Source: Mollicutes bacterium (GTDB lineage: Bacteria; Bacillota_I; Bacilli_A; Izemoplasmatales; Izemoplasmataceae). From it: a stretch of 64,000 nucleotides of DNA. This document shows positions 35,499-43,897 of this stretch, one piece after another. Position numbers and translations under genes: made by a program. The notes beneath the pieces are model-generated. The model saw nothing but the letters and a program-made list of their open reading frames with translations. It did no database searches and was not told the origin of the DNA. The stretch is taken from assembly GCA_003552925.1 (NCBI GenBank), contig PUOX01000031.1, positions 1-64,000 of the forward strand, read 5' to 3'. Positions within the stretch are counted from its first letter, which is position 1; each line of letters starts with the position of its first letter.

Positions 35499-36521
35499 AT
35501 GATCGAAGACCCGAAAAGCTTTGCGAAAGCGCTGTGCGATTGGTACCGCGACCACAAGCGCGATTTGCCCTTTCGCAAAACGAAAGACCCCTACAAAATC
35601 TTTTTGAGCGAATTGATGCTTCAACAAACCCGGATGGAGACCGCCGTGCCCTATTACGAGCGGTTTTTGCGGCGTTACCCGGATGTGAAGACGTTGGCGG
35701 AGTCCTCCGAGGCCGAGGTGCTCAAGCACTGGGAAGGGCTCGGCTACTATCGCAGGGCCAAACACATCTTGCAAGCCGCCAAAACGGTTTGCGAGACGCA
35801 TAACGGCGTGTTTCCCGAAGATGCGCGCGAACTTGAAACGCTTAAAGGCGTCGGCCGCTACACCGCCCGCGCCATCGCCTCGATTGCCTTCAATCACCCC
35901 GCGGCGGCCGTCGACGGCAACGTCATGCGGGTGATGAGCCGCTATCTTCCCTTTGAAAAAGATGCGCGCAAAACCAAACACATGAAAGAAATCGAGCGGA
36001 TTCTTGCGCCGGCCATCGAAAAAGAAACCCCAAGCGATTTCACCCAGGCGATGATGGAACTTGGCGCCTTGGTGTGCAAAAAGAATCCGCTTTGCGGGGA
36101 GTGTCCTTTGCAAGGCGAATGCTTCGCACACAAACATAATGCCTACGACCGCCTCCCCGTATTGCCCGCGAAAAAGCCCAAACTCGAAGAAAGCTACTAC
36201 ACGTTTCTCGTCCTCAAAGACGGCCGCTATCTCCTGCGCGCGCAAAGCGCAAACGACTTGCTTTCGGGAATGCATCTTTTTCCCCAGTATCGAACCGACA
36301 CGTTTGAGGAAGCGTTTTCGAGGCTTTGCAAGGAATACGACCTAAACATCGATAGCGTTGAAACGCTCGGTCGCCACAAGCACATCTTTTCGCACAAAAT
36401 ATGGCGCATGCAAGCGTATTTGGTGAAAACCAGGGAAGGCGACGGCGACTATTATTCTCTTGAAAACGCCCCCGCGCTTCCAACCGCCCACAAAAAAATC
36501 GTCTCGAGTGTGAAAAAGTAA
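35499..36521 (+). CDS. mutY: Adenine DNA glycosylase MutY
   Basis: MutY removes adenine mispaired with 8-oxoguanine. The 340-residue protein has the catalytic glutamate in SELMLQQTRMETA (near residue 37), the helix-hairpin-helix LKGVGRYTARAIA, catalytic aspartate in VDGNVMRV, an iron-sulfur cysteine set, and a C-terminal Nudix-like domain that reads the 8-oxoG strand (from about residue 225). The first cysteine gap is five residues (CKKNPLC), while six is usual. radC follows after 44 bases. Confidence 0.94.
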   Translation: MIEDPKSFAKALCDWYRDHKRDLPFRKTKDPYKIFLSELMLQQTRMETAVPYYERFLRRYPDVKTLAESSEAEVLKHWEGLGYYRRAKHILQAAKTVCETHNGVFPEDARELETLKGVGRYTARAIASIAFNHPAAAVDGNVMRVMSRYLPFEKDARKTKHMKEIERILAPAIEKETPSDFTQAMMELGALVCKKNPLCGECPLQGECFAHKHNAYDRLPVLPAKKPKLEESYYTFLVLKDGRYLLRAQSANDLLSGMHLFPQYRTDTFEEAFSRLCKEYDLNIDSVETLGRHKHIFSHKIWRMQAYLVKTREGDGDYYSLENAPALPTAHKKIVSSVKK

Positions 36522-36565
36522 TTTTCCTGTCCTCTTCCTATCATTAAGTAGATAGGAGGATGTCC

Positions 36566-37246
36566 ATGTTTCTAATCAAGGAAATGCCCCACAAAGAAAG
36601 ACCGCGCGAACGTTTCTTGGAATACGGCCGCGAAGCGCTTGCCACGCACGAGCTCATCGCCATCATTCTAAGGACCGGCACCAAAAGAACCAGCGTGCTT
36701 GAACTCTCGAAAAACATCTTTTACCAATTCCCTTCCATCAAAGCCCTCAACCAAGCAAACGTCAAAGAACTGACCAAGCTGCCGGGGATGGGAGAGGCGA
36801 AAGCGATTCAACTCTTGGCGGCGCTCGAACTCGGCAAGCGTCTCTTTGCGGAATCGTTTCCGAAAAACGTCAAACTCCTGCATCCTGAAAAAGTGTACGA
36901 ATATCTGAAAGCGGATCTTGAGATGGGGACGCAGGAGATGTTTTACGCGCTATATTTGGACACGAAGGGCGCGCTCATCAAAAAACAGCTTCTCTTCATC
37001 GGCTCGCTCAGTTCCGCGCTCGTGCATCCGCGGGAAATCTTCAAACACGCCGTCACGCTCTCGGCTGCGTCCATCATCATCGTCCACAACCACCCCTCGG
37101 GAGACCCGACGCCTTCGGCCGCCGATGTGCGCATCACCAAGACGATGGTGCAAAACGGAAAACTGATGGACATCGAGATTTTAGACCACGTCGTCATCGG
37201 TAAAGGGAAGTATTATTCCATGCGCCAGCACAACATCATCGACTGA
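36566..37246 (+). CDS. radC: RadC family JAMM-domain protein
   Basis: This 226-residue protein combines an N-terminal helix-hairpin-helix region (ELTKLPGMGEAKAIQLLAALELG) and a C-terminal JAMM/MPN metal site, HNHPSGDPTPSAAD near residue 174. The RadC family is widespread but its cellular function is unsettled; a repair role was withdrawn for E. coli. ATG 36566 has better spacing from aggagg than ATG 36560. It lies between mutY and the rplU operon. Confidence 0.92.
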   Translation: MFLIKEMPHKERPRERFLEYGREALATHELIAIILRTGTKRTSVLELSKNIFYQFPSIKALNQANVKELTKLPGMGEAKAIQLLAALELGKRLFAESFPKNVKLLHPEKVYEYLKADLEMGTQEMFYALYLDTKGALIKKQLLFIGSLSSALVHPREIFKHAVTLSAASIIIVHNHPSGDPTPSAADVRITKTMVQNGKLMDIEILDHVVIGKGKYYSMRQHNIID

Positions 37247-37277
37247 AAAATTCCCCATCATTTGCCGGCGATATGTC

Positions 37278-37306
37278 TTTACAAGGCAACACAATTCCTG
37301 TATAAT
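37278..37306 (+). promoter_or_regulatory. Promoter of the rplU–rpmA operon
   Basis: TTTACA (37278-37283), a 17-base spacer and TATAAT (37301-37306): one of the best promoters in the window, suited to ribosomal protein genes. Confidence 0.85.
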
Positions 37307-37312
37307 GTAAGA

Positions 37313-37460
37313 AGTTATTCGGAAACCGTATCGAAAGTTGACAAACACGCAGGGTTTTGGTATTCTTTCCATGCCCGCAGCATACCGCTCAGAACGGGTT
37401 TGCAAGCATAGCCTCCGGCTATCACCCCAATGGCGAGTCTTATCAATGAGGAGGTGCTCA
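37313..37460 (+). ncRNA. Probable ribosomal protein L21 leader
   Basis: About 150 bases of leader precede rplU and contain several short helices, for example ATAGCC/GGCTAT around a TCC loop near 37408-37422. Many Bacillota carry an autoregulatory L21 leader in exactly this position. The assignment is by position and foldedness; I did not align it with the Rfam model. Confidence 0.55.
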
Positions 37461-37464
37461 GAGC

Positions 37465-37776
37465 ATGTACGCAGTGATTGAAACCGGCGGCAAACAACTT
37501 CGCGTGGAAAAAGGCGGAGAAATCTTCGTCGAGAAGATGGAAGCCAAAGAAGGCGAAAACGTAACCTTCGACAAAGTGCTGATGATCGGCGGCGACTCGA
37601 CCAGTGTCGGGAACCCCTACATCAAAGGCGCAAAAGTCCAAGCGAAAGTCGTCAAACAAGGAAAGCGGAAAAAGATTACCGTTTTCAAAATCAAACCCAA
37701 GAAAAACTACAGACGCAAACAGGGTCACAGACAACCCTACACAAAACTTGAAATCACAGACATTACCGTCGCATAA
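37465..37776 (+). CDS. rplU: Ribosomal protein bL21
   Basis: This 103-residue 50S protein begins [17 protein letters not shown] and ends with the basic [11 protein letters not shown] block, both diagnostic for bL21, which contacts 23S rRNA near uL4/bL20. A gaggaggtg ribosome site fits. rpmA follows after 30 bases; the small cysteine protease gene (prp/ysxB) that usually lies between them is missing. Confidence 0.97.
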   Translation: MYAVIETGGKQLRVEKGGEIFVEKMEAKEGENVTFDKVLMIGGDSTSVGNPYIKGAKVQAKVVKQGKRKKITVFKIKPKKNYRRKQGHRQPYTKLEITDITVA

Positions 37777-37806
37777 CGCGAGCAAACCTATCGGAGGTGA
37801 CAAGCA

Positions 37807-38091
37807 ATGTTGATAGATATTCAACTCCTACCACACATGGCCTCGAAGAAAGGTGTCGGTTCGACTAAGAACGGACGCGATTCGGAAGCGAAACGCCTTG
37901 GCGCGAAACGCGCAGACGGCCAGTATTGTAAAGCCGGTTCCATCATCTACCGTCAACGTGGAACCAAAGTCCACCCCGGCGCCAACGTCGGCAGAGGCGG
38001 GGACGACACGCTTTTCAGCAAAATTGACGGCGTCGTTCGATTCGAACGCATGGGAAGATCCAAAAAACGCGCTTCGGTATACCCCGAATAA
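37807..38091 (+). CDS. rpmA: Ribosomal protein bL27
   Basis: This 94-residue 50S protein has the core [21 protein letters not shown]; its N-terminus reaches the peptidyl-transferase centre. It starts [16 protein letters not shown], an extension like the one Bacillota remove with the Prp protease, although the usual LQFFASKKG cleavage context is altered. An internal ATG (37837) would directly give MASKKG but has no ribosome site, while the first ATG follows cggaggtg. No prp gene is adjacent. Confidence 0.96.
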   Translation: MLIDIQLLPHMASKKGVGSTKNGRDSEAKRLGAKRADGQYCKAGSIIYRQRGTKVHPGANVGRGGDDTLFSKIDGVVRFERMGRSKKRASVYPE

Positions 38092-38099
38092 CCAAACCC

Positions 38100-38131
38100 G
38101 GCAAACAGTAATCCAACTGTTTGCCTTTTTT
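38100..38131 (+). terminator. Terminator after rpmA
   Basis: GGCAAACAGT/ACTGTTTGCC (38100-38109 with 38116-38125) with a six-base loop and T run. Confidence 0.94.
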
Positions 38132-38148
38132 ATATGAAGCCGTTGGTG

Positions 38149-38154
38149 TATAAT
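38149..38154 (+). promoter_or_regulatory. -10 element upstream of the GNAT–P-loop gene
   Basis: TATAAT preceded directly by TG, 17 bases from the start codon. The transcript would have almost no leader. Confidence 0.5.
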
Positions 38155-38171
38155 GACAATTGGGTGAAACT

Positions 38172-39173
38172 ATGATACGACTAGGCACACACGAAGACTT
38201 AGAAGCGCTAGACGCCATCAGCGTCCGGGCCGTCAAGGCCATGCACAAACAAAACATCCATCAATGGGACACCGATTATCCCCGTAAGCGGCATTTTGCC
38301 GAAGACGTTGACCACGGGCGTCTTTTTGTCTTTGAAACGGACGAAGGCAAAATCGCCGGCGCCATGGCCCTATGCGAAGGGCCCGAACAAGCGTATGAGG
38401 CCATCGATTGGCTGCGAGAAAAAAGCTTAATCGTCCACCGTTTTCTTGTCGATCCCATGCGCCAACAAGAAGGCATCGGACGCAAATTGCTTGCGCACGC
38501 CATAAAGGTCGGGCAAGACCGCGGGCTGGGCTCGATCAAAATCGACACCTACCCCGCCAACGCGCCGATGCGAAAGCTGCTCAAGCATCATCAGTTTACC
38601 GACCGCGGCTACATCGCATCCATCCACCGTATCGCCTACGAACGACTGATCGATCGCTCTTTCCTCAAGCGTGTCATCATTTTGGGGCGCAGCGGATCGG
38701 GCAAGACGACGCTTGCGCGAACGCTCGGCGAGAAGCTTTCCGCTTCCGTACTGCATCTCGATACGGTGTATTGGCTTCGCAATTGGACCGCGATTCCCAA
38801 AGACGAATTCCAGCAAAAAGTGCGACGTTTCATGCGGGAGCATCCTCGCTTCGTCATGGACGGAAACTACACCAACACGCCGACCTTCGCCGACAGGATG
38901 CGCACCGCGGACACCGTCATATTGCTCGATTACAAGCTCCAAGAAGCGCTTAAAGGCTTGAAACGACGCGAAGAGGAATACAAGCACCGCTACCGCAGCG
39001 ACATGGCCACCGGCTGCATCGAAGAGATCGACCAGAAATTTTTGGAGTATGTGACGTTTTTCGACGGCAAAAGAAAGCGCATCGAAAGCCTCATGAACGC
39101 AATGGCCCACAAAAAGCTCGTCCTGCGCTTCAAAACCCGCGAAGCGCTCGACGATTGGCTTAACACGTTATAG
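38172..39173 (+). CDS. GNAT acetyltransferase fused to a FlaR-type P-loop kinase
   Basis: One uninterrupted 333-residue frame joins two families. Residues about 1-155 are a GNAT domain: LIVHRFLVDPMRQQEGIGRKLL is the acetyl-CoA loop and DTYPANAPMRKLLKHHQF the C-terminal part. Residues about 160-333 match the FlaR/DNA topology modulation family of adenylate-kinase-like proteins: VIILGRSGSGKTTLARTLGEKL, VLHLDTVYW, VMDGNYTNT, and TVILLDY. Substrates of both halves are unknown. ATG 38172 is used rather than TTG 38160. obg follows after 11 bases, suggesting co-transcription. Confidence 0.85.
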   Translation: MIRLGTHEDLEALDAISVRAVKAMHKQNIHQWDTDYPRKRHFAEDVDHGRLFVFETDEGKIAGAMALCEGPEQAYEAIDWLREKSLIVHRFLVDPMRQQEGIGRKLLAHAIKVGQDRGLGSIKIDTYPANAPMRKLLKHHQFTDRGYIASIHRIAYERLIDRSFLKRVIILGRSGSGKTTLARTLGEKLSASVLHLDTVYWLRNWTAIPKDEFQQKVRRFMREHPRFVMDGNYTNTPTFADRMRTADTVILLDYKLQEALKGLKRREEEYKHRYRSDMATGCIEEIDQKFLEYVTFFDGKRKRIESLMNAMAHKKLVLRFKTREALDDWLNTL

Positions 39174-39184
39174 GAAGTGAAACC

Positions 39185-40468
39185 ATGTTTGTAGATTTGG
39201 TAAAAATCACCGTGCAAAGCGGAAAAGGCGGAAACGGCATGAGCTCGTTCCGCCGCGAGAAATATGTCCCCAAAGGCGGGCCGAGCGGCGGCGACGGCGG
39301 CCGCGGCGGCCACGTCGTCTTCGAAGGCGACGAGGGCCTTTCAACCTTGCTTGAATTCCGCTACAACCGCCTTCGCAAAGCCGAAAACGGCGAACACGGC
39401 AAAAGCAAGAAAATGGACGGAAAAAACGGAAAAGACTTGGTGCTCAAAGTTCCTGTGGGCACGACCATTTTCAACGACGAAACCGGCAAAGTGCTCGCCG
39501 ACATCACCGAACACAAACAGCGTGCGACCATCTTAAAAGGCGGCCGCGGCGGCCGCGGCAATGTAAAGTTCACCACAAGCCGCAACACCGCGCCGGATTT
39601 CGCCGAAAACGGAGAACCCGGTCAGGAACTGAATCTCCGCATCGAACTCAAGTTGCTTGCGGATGTCGGGTTTGTCGGCATGCCGAATGCGGGCAAAAGC
39701 ACGTTATTAAGCGCCATAACGAAGGCGAAACCCAAAATCGCCGCCTATCCTTTCACGACGCTCACGCCGCAACTCGGCGTTGTCGGCGTCAAGGACGGCA
39801 GGAGTTTCGTCGCCGCCGACATGCCGGGCCTGATTCAAGGCGCTTCCGAAGGACAGGGCCTCGGACAGCAGTTTTTAAGGCACATCGAACGTACACGCGC
39901 CCTTTTGCACGTTCTCGACATGAGCGCATTTGAAGGACGCGACCCTTATGAGGACTTTCACGCCATCAACGAGGAACTCAAAGCCTATCAGTTCGGGCTT
40001 GAGAACCGTCCGCAGATCATCGTCGCAAACAAGATGGACATGCCCGAAGCGGCCAAAAACCTAGAACGTTTCAAAGAACGCTACGAGGGAGACGCGTTGA
40101 TTGTGCCCATTTCCGCGGCCACACGCGACAATTTGGAATTGTTGCTGCTGAAAACCGCCGATTTGCTCGACAGCGTTGAACCATTCTCGCTTTACGATTC
40201 GAGCGCGTTTGAAGAGTTTATCACATACCGCTACGACGACAAGGATGAACCTTTTGAAATCAAAAAAGGCGACGACGGCATTTTTGAAATCGGCGGCGCA
40301 CGCATCGAGAGACTTTTCTCCATGACCGACTTTTCCAAAGACCAGGCCGTAAGACGCTTTGCCAAGCAACTCCGCGATCTCGGTGTCGAACAAGAGTTGA
40401 GAAAGCTCGGCGTCGAACCCGGAGAAACCGTCAGGATACTCGGTCACGAATTCGAACTTATGGAATAA
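39185..40468 (+). CDS. obg: Obg family GTPase (CgtA)
   Basis: Obg is an essential GTPase of 50S assembly and stress signalling. The 427-residue protein has the glycine-rich Obg fold (residues 1-158, GGPSGGDGGRGGHVVFEGD), the G domain with GMPNAGKSTLLSAIT near residue 166 and DMPGLIQGASEGQGLG, and the C-terminal OCT domain found in Bacillota Obg. In many genomes obg follows rpmA directly; here only the GNAT–P-loop gene intervenes. Confidence 0.97.
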   Translation: MFVDLVKITVQSGKGGNGMSSFRREKYVPKGGPSGGDGGRGGHVVFEGDEGLSTLLEFRYNRLRKAENGEHGKSKKMDGKNGKDLVLKVPVGTTIFNDETGKVLADITEHKQRATILKGGRGGRGNVKFTTSRNTAPDFAENGEPGQELNLRIELKLLADVGFVGMPNAGKSTLLSAITKAKPKIAAYPFTTLTPQLGVVGVKDGRSFVAADMPGLIQGASEGQGLGQQFLRHIERTRALLHVLDMSAFEGRDPYEDFHAINEELKAYQFGLENRPQIIVANKMDMPEAAKNLERFKERYEGDALIVPISAATRDNLELLLLKTADLLDSVEPFSLYDSSAFEEFITYRYDDKDEPFEIKKGDDGIFEIGGARIERLFSMTDFSKDQAVRRFAKQLRDLGVEQELRKLGVEPGETVRILGHEFELME

Positions 40469-40516
40469 CGAAATTGATTCGCACACAAACATAATACCTT
40501 CGTGAGGAGGAAGCTC

Positions 40517-41878
40517 ATGCCAAGAAAACAAAGAATCTACGAGCTGCTGAAAAAGGGCACTCCGAAAGCCTTGCAGACCAACATTTTGAAGCATCATCCA
40601 TCCGATGTCGCCGACGTCTTGCATACGCTTGACGGCGAACGGCTCGAACATGTGGTGAAAATCCTGAACCACCATGTCCTGGGGGAGGTTTTGTCCCATC
40701 TGGAGCCTGCCGCCGCCGAACGTGTGCTGCGTTATCTTGACGATGAAAAAATCGCGAGAATCCTTAGCGTCATGGACGCCGACGACGCGGTCGACGTTTT
40801 GAAAATCACCGCCGAGCCAAGGCGTGAACAATACTTGAACTTGATGGATGAACAAGACCGCGATGCTCTCGCGTCGCTGATCGATTATCGCGAAGAAACC
40901 GCAGGGTCGATTATGACCAACGAATACATCGGGGTAAAAAAAGGGATAGACGTCAAGGATGCGATGCGCACTTTGGTGGGCAACGCAAAATCCACAGAAA
41001 GCATCCAAAGGTTGTTTGTTCTTGACGACAACGATTTTCTAGTCGGTGTCATTGAACTGAAAACCTTGATACAGGCGCGCTCTCCGAAGGTGATCGACGA
41101 ACTGATGCATACGGAAGTCATCACCGTCAAAGAAGAGGATTCCGCCGAAAGCGCGGCCCGCACCATGCAAAATTACGGCATTTACCTGTTGCCCGTAGTC
41201 AACGAACAAAACCAGCTCAAAGGCGTCATCACCATGGACGACGCCGCCGACATACTCGATGAGGAAACCGATGAGGACTACGCCCGTTTTGCGAACATTT
41301 CGCACGAAGAATCCGTGCGCGCATCCGTGTGGCAGTCATCGCTTCACAGGCTCCCGTGGCTTGTGTTGATGCTCGCGCTCGGCCTTTTGATCTCCGGCAT
41401 TATCGCGCAGTTTGAAGCCACGCTAGAAGCCATCGTGGTGCTGGTGTTTTTCCAGCCTTTAATCATGGACATGGCCGGCAACACGGGCACGCAGTCGCTT
41501 GCGGTGACCGTGCGCGGCATCAGCAAAGACTATTACGGAGACAAGGCCGCCTCCTTGAAGCACTTGTTAAAAGAGTTGAAGGTGGGCTTTTACAACGGTA
41601 TAGGCATTGGCGTTTTGTCGTTTTTGACATCGTTTCTCTTTTTGAGCGTCATCGGCGCCCGCGAGCATAGCCCCGCTATTGTGGCGTTGATTGTGGGCAT
41701 GTCGCTGATGCTCTCCCTTTCGTTGTCCAGCTTTATCGGCGCGCTCATTCCGTTGACGCTGTACAAACTTAAAGCGGACCCCGCCGTGGCGAGCGGGCCG
41801 TTTATCACAACGCTCGTCGACATCATAGGTCTTGTGATCTATTTCATGCTTGCGACGATACTGCTATTAAGCTTGTAG
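40517..41878 (+). CDS. mgtE: Magnesium transporter MgtE (copy 1)
   Basis: MgtE is a gated Mg2+ channel. The 453-residue protein has the helical N domain (residues ~1-130), a tandem CBS pair (~135-255) and five membrane helices, with the pore motif PLIMDMAGNTGTQSLAV near residue 318 and DPAVASGPFITTLVD in the last helices. ATG 40517 follows gaggagg; the longer track start lies over that site. No M-box riboswitch fits the 48-base gap after obg. A paralogue follows after 10 bases. Confidence 0.94.
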   Translation: MPRKQRIYELLKKGTPKALQTNILKHHPSDVADVLHTLDGERLEHVVKILNHHVLGEVLSHLEPAAAERVLRYLDDEKIARILSVMDADDAVDVLKITAEPRREQYLNLMDEQDRDALASLIDYREETAGSIMTNEYIGVKKGIDVKDAMRTLVGNAKSTESIQRLFVLDDNDFLVGVIELKTLIQARSPKVIDELMHTEVITVKEEDSAESAARTMQNYGIYLLPVVNEQNQLKGVITMDDAADILDEETDEDYARFANISHEESVRASVWQSSLHRLPWLVLMLALGLLISGIIAQFEATLEAIVVLVFFQPLIMDMAGNTGTQSLAVTVRGISKDYYGDKAASLKHLLKELKVGFYNGIGIGVLSFLTSFLFLSVIGAREHSPAIVALIVGMSLMLSLSLSSFIGALIPLTLYKLKADPAVASGPFITTLVDIIGLVIYFMLATILLLSL

Positions 41879-41888
41879 GAGGCCAACC

Positions 41889-43295
41889 ATGAGAAGACCA
41901 TCCTTGCTCCGACGCAACAAACCGCGTGAAATATTGAGTCTCATCCGCCACGAAAAACGTGAGCGCATGTTGAAAAGCAAACTGCAAAAATACCACGCCT
42001 ACGACATCAAAGAAGCGATGCTTTCCATGAATGAAGACGAGAGAAAACGGCTATACCAGTTTGTCGATACGCCCAAACTCTCTAGTGTCTTCGGGCATCT
42101 CAAAGACGAAAAGGCGGTCGATTACCTACGGGAGATCGACAACAGAGACGCCGCGCATGTGCTTGAGAACATGGAACCCGACGACGCCGTCGACATCCTG
42201 CAAGAACTCAAACACGACGTCGCCGTTTCGTATTTGGCGCTCATTGAAGAAAAGCGCCGCGAACATTTGCGCAAGCTTTCGAAATACAAAAACCTGACGG
42301 CCGGTAGCGAGATGAACCCCTCATACATCGCCTTTTCTCCGGAGATGGACGTCAAGGACGCGATGAAGAAACTGGTGCAAAAGGCCGAAGCGGCCGAGAT
42401 GATCGACACGCTTTTTGTGGTCGACGAACAGCATCGCTTGCTTGGTGTTGTGGATTTGCGCGAACTCATCGTCGCCAGGCATCCCAAACGCATCGATGAA
42501 ATCATGGACAAAAACTTCTACGCCGTGCACGTTGAAGACAGCATCGGCGAAGTCGTCCGCAGCATCCAAAAGTACGACACGCTCGCCATGCCCGTCCTGA
42601 ACCAGGAAGGCACGCTCGAGGGCATCATCACCATGTACGACGCGATGGACATTATCGAAGAGGCTTCGCACGACGATTTGGCGAAACTCGCCGGACTCCC
42701 CACAGAAGACGATGTGTATGAAAGCGCCGGAAAAAGCGCCAAACACCGTTTCCCTTGGCTGGCGTTGCTGTTGGTTTTGAACCTGATCATTTCTTCGGTG
42801 CTGGCCACGTTTGAGGAAACCATCGCCGCCATTACCGCGCTTGTGCTGTTTCAGCCGCTGATTTTCGCCATGGCCGGAAACATCGGCACGCAATCGCTTG
42901 CGGTCACCATTCTAAGAATCAGTCGCGAAACCTTGGACACGCGCAAAAACGTCTTGAAACATCTCGGAAAAGAAACCGCAATCGGCGCTGTCAACGGATT
43001 ACTTCTGGGCGGGCTGTCCTTTGCGACCGCTTGGGCGTTTTTGACCGTCTCGCCGATGGGCATCGTCGGCGAGGGTGTCGTCACGGCGCTTGACATCGGC
43101 ATGGTGGTAGGATTGAGCGTATTTATAAGTTTGCTTGTCTCCGCCTTTTTGGCCAGCGCGATTCCCGTTGTATTGACCGCTTTGAAGGTCGACCCCGCCG
43201 TGGCCAGCGGCCCGTTCATCACCACGCTGAACGACATTACGGCGTTGGTTGTGTATTTCGGGCTGGCGACCGCCATGGTTTTCGCCTTGTTATAG
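41889..43295 (+). CDS. Magnesium transporter MgtE (copy 2)
   Basis: A second complete MgtE of 468 residues with the same architecture: N domain, two CBS domains, and five membrane helices with PLIFAMAGNIGTQSLAV and DPAVASGPFITTLND. Sequence differs throughout from copy 1, so the duplication is old. MgtE functions as a homodimer; the tandem arrangement allows either two channels with different Mg2+ gating or a heterodimer. It is translated from ggaggc just after copy 1. Confidence 0.92.
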   Translation: MRRPSLLRRNKPREILSLIRHEKRERMLKSKLQKYHAYDIKEAMLSMNEDERKRLYQFVDTPKLSSVFGHLKDEKAVDYLREIDNRDAAHVLENMEPDDAVDILQELKHDVAVSYLALIEEKRREHLRKLSKYKNLTAGSEMNPSYIAFSPEMDVKDAMKKLVQKAEAAEMIDTLFVVDEQHRLLGVVDLRELIVARHPKRIDEIMDKNFYAVHVEDSIGEVVRSIQKYDTLAMPVLNQEGTLEGIITMYDAMDIIEEASHDDLAKLAGLPTEDDVYESAGKSAKHRFPWLALLLVLNLIISSVLATFEETIAAITALVLFQPLIFAMAGNIGTQSLAVTILRISRETLDTRKNVLKHLGKETAIGAVNGLLLGGLSFATAWAFLTVSPMGIVGEGVVTALDIGMVVGLSVFISLLVSAFLASAIPVVLTALKVDPAVASGPFITTLNDITALVVYFGLATAMVFALL

Positions 43296-43325
43296 TTTCT
43301 ACACAAACAATATGGAGGACTGCTT

Positions 43326-43886
43326 ATGTACAGCTATATGAAAGGCCGCATCCGCGAGATTGAGCCAGAAAAAATCACCCTTGAAGTCAACGACATCGGC
43401 TACCACATCGTCGTGCCGAATCCGTTTGAATTCCAGCAGGACGCTTCGGTGAAAATCTACATCTACCAACACATCCGCGAAGACGCCCATACATTGTTCG
43501 GATTCGCCGATTTGAAGGAAAAACGTCTGTTCGACCAACTTCTGAGCGTACGGGGCATCGGTCCCAAAAGCGCGTTGGCCATCATCGCCGCCGCCGAGGT
43601 CGAAGAGATTGTCAAAGCGATCGAACTCGGCGACACGAAATATTTGAACCGCTTTCCGGGCATCGGCCCAAAAGCCAGCGAACAAATGGTTCTTGATTTG
43701 CGCGGCAAGGTGCAAGTCGACACGGTCAACTATAAAGGAAAGCGCCACATCGACGAAGTTGAAGACGCCCTCAGGGCGCTAGGCTACAAAACTCGAGAAA
43801 TCGAACGCGTCACCAAAAAGCTCGACACCACCAAAGACACCGCCGAGATGATCAAAGACGCCCTGCGTCTGATCGCGAACAAATAA
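43326..43886 (+). CDS. ruvA: Holliday junction DNA helicase subunit RuvA
   Basis: RuvA binds four-way junctions and loads the RuvB motor. The 186-residue protein has the OB domain (MYSYMKGRIREIEPEKITLEV), two helix-hairpin-helix motifs (LLSVRGIGPKSALAIIA and NRFPGIGPKASEQMVLDL) and a short domain III that would contact RuvB. ruvB normally follows directly but is not present here; a metallopeptidase gene takes that place 11 bases downstream. Confidence 0.95.
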   Translation: MYSYMKGRIREIEPEKITLEVNDIGYHIVVPNPFEFQQDASVKIYIYQHIREDAHTLFGFADLKEKRLFDQLLSVRGIGPKSALAIIAAAEVEEIVKAIELGDTKYLNRFPGIGPKASEQMVLDLRGKVQVDTVNYKGKRHIDEVEDALRALGYKTREIERVTKKLDTTKDTAEMIKDALRLIANK

Positions 43887-43897
43887 GAGGTGATTGC

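Noticed and set aside
37837-37839. Internal ATG as the true start of bL27
   Set aside because: It would give the mature MASKKG directly, but no ribosome site precedes it, while the upstream ATG has cggaggtg. Kept only as a question in the findings.
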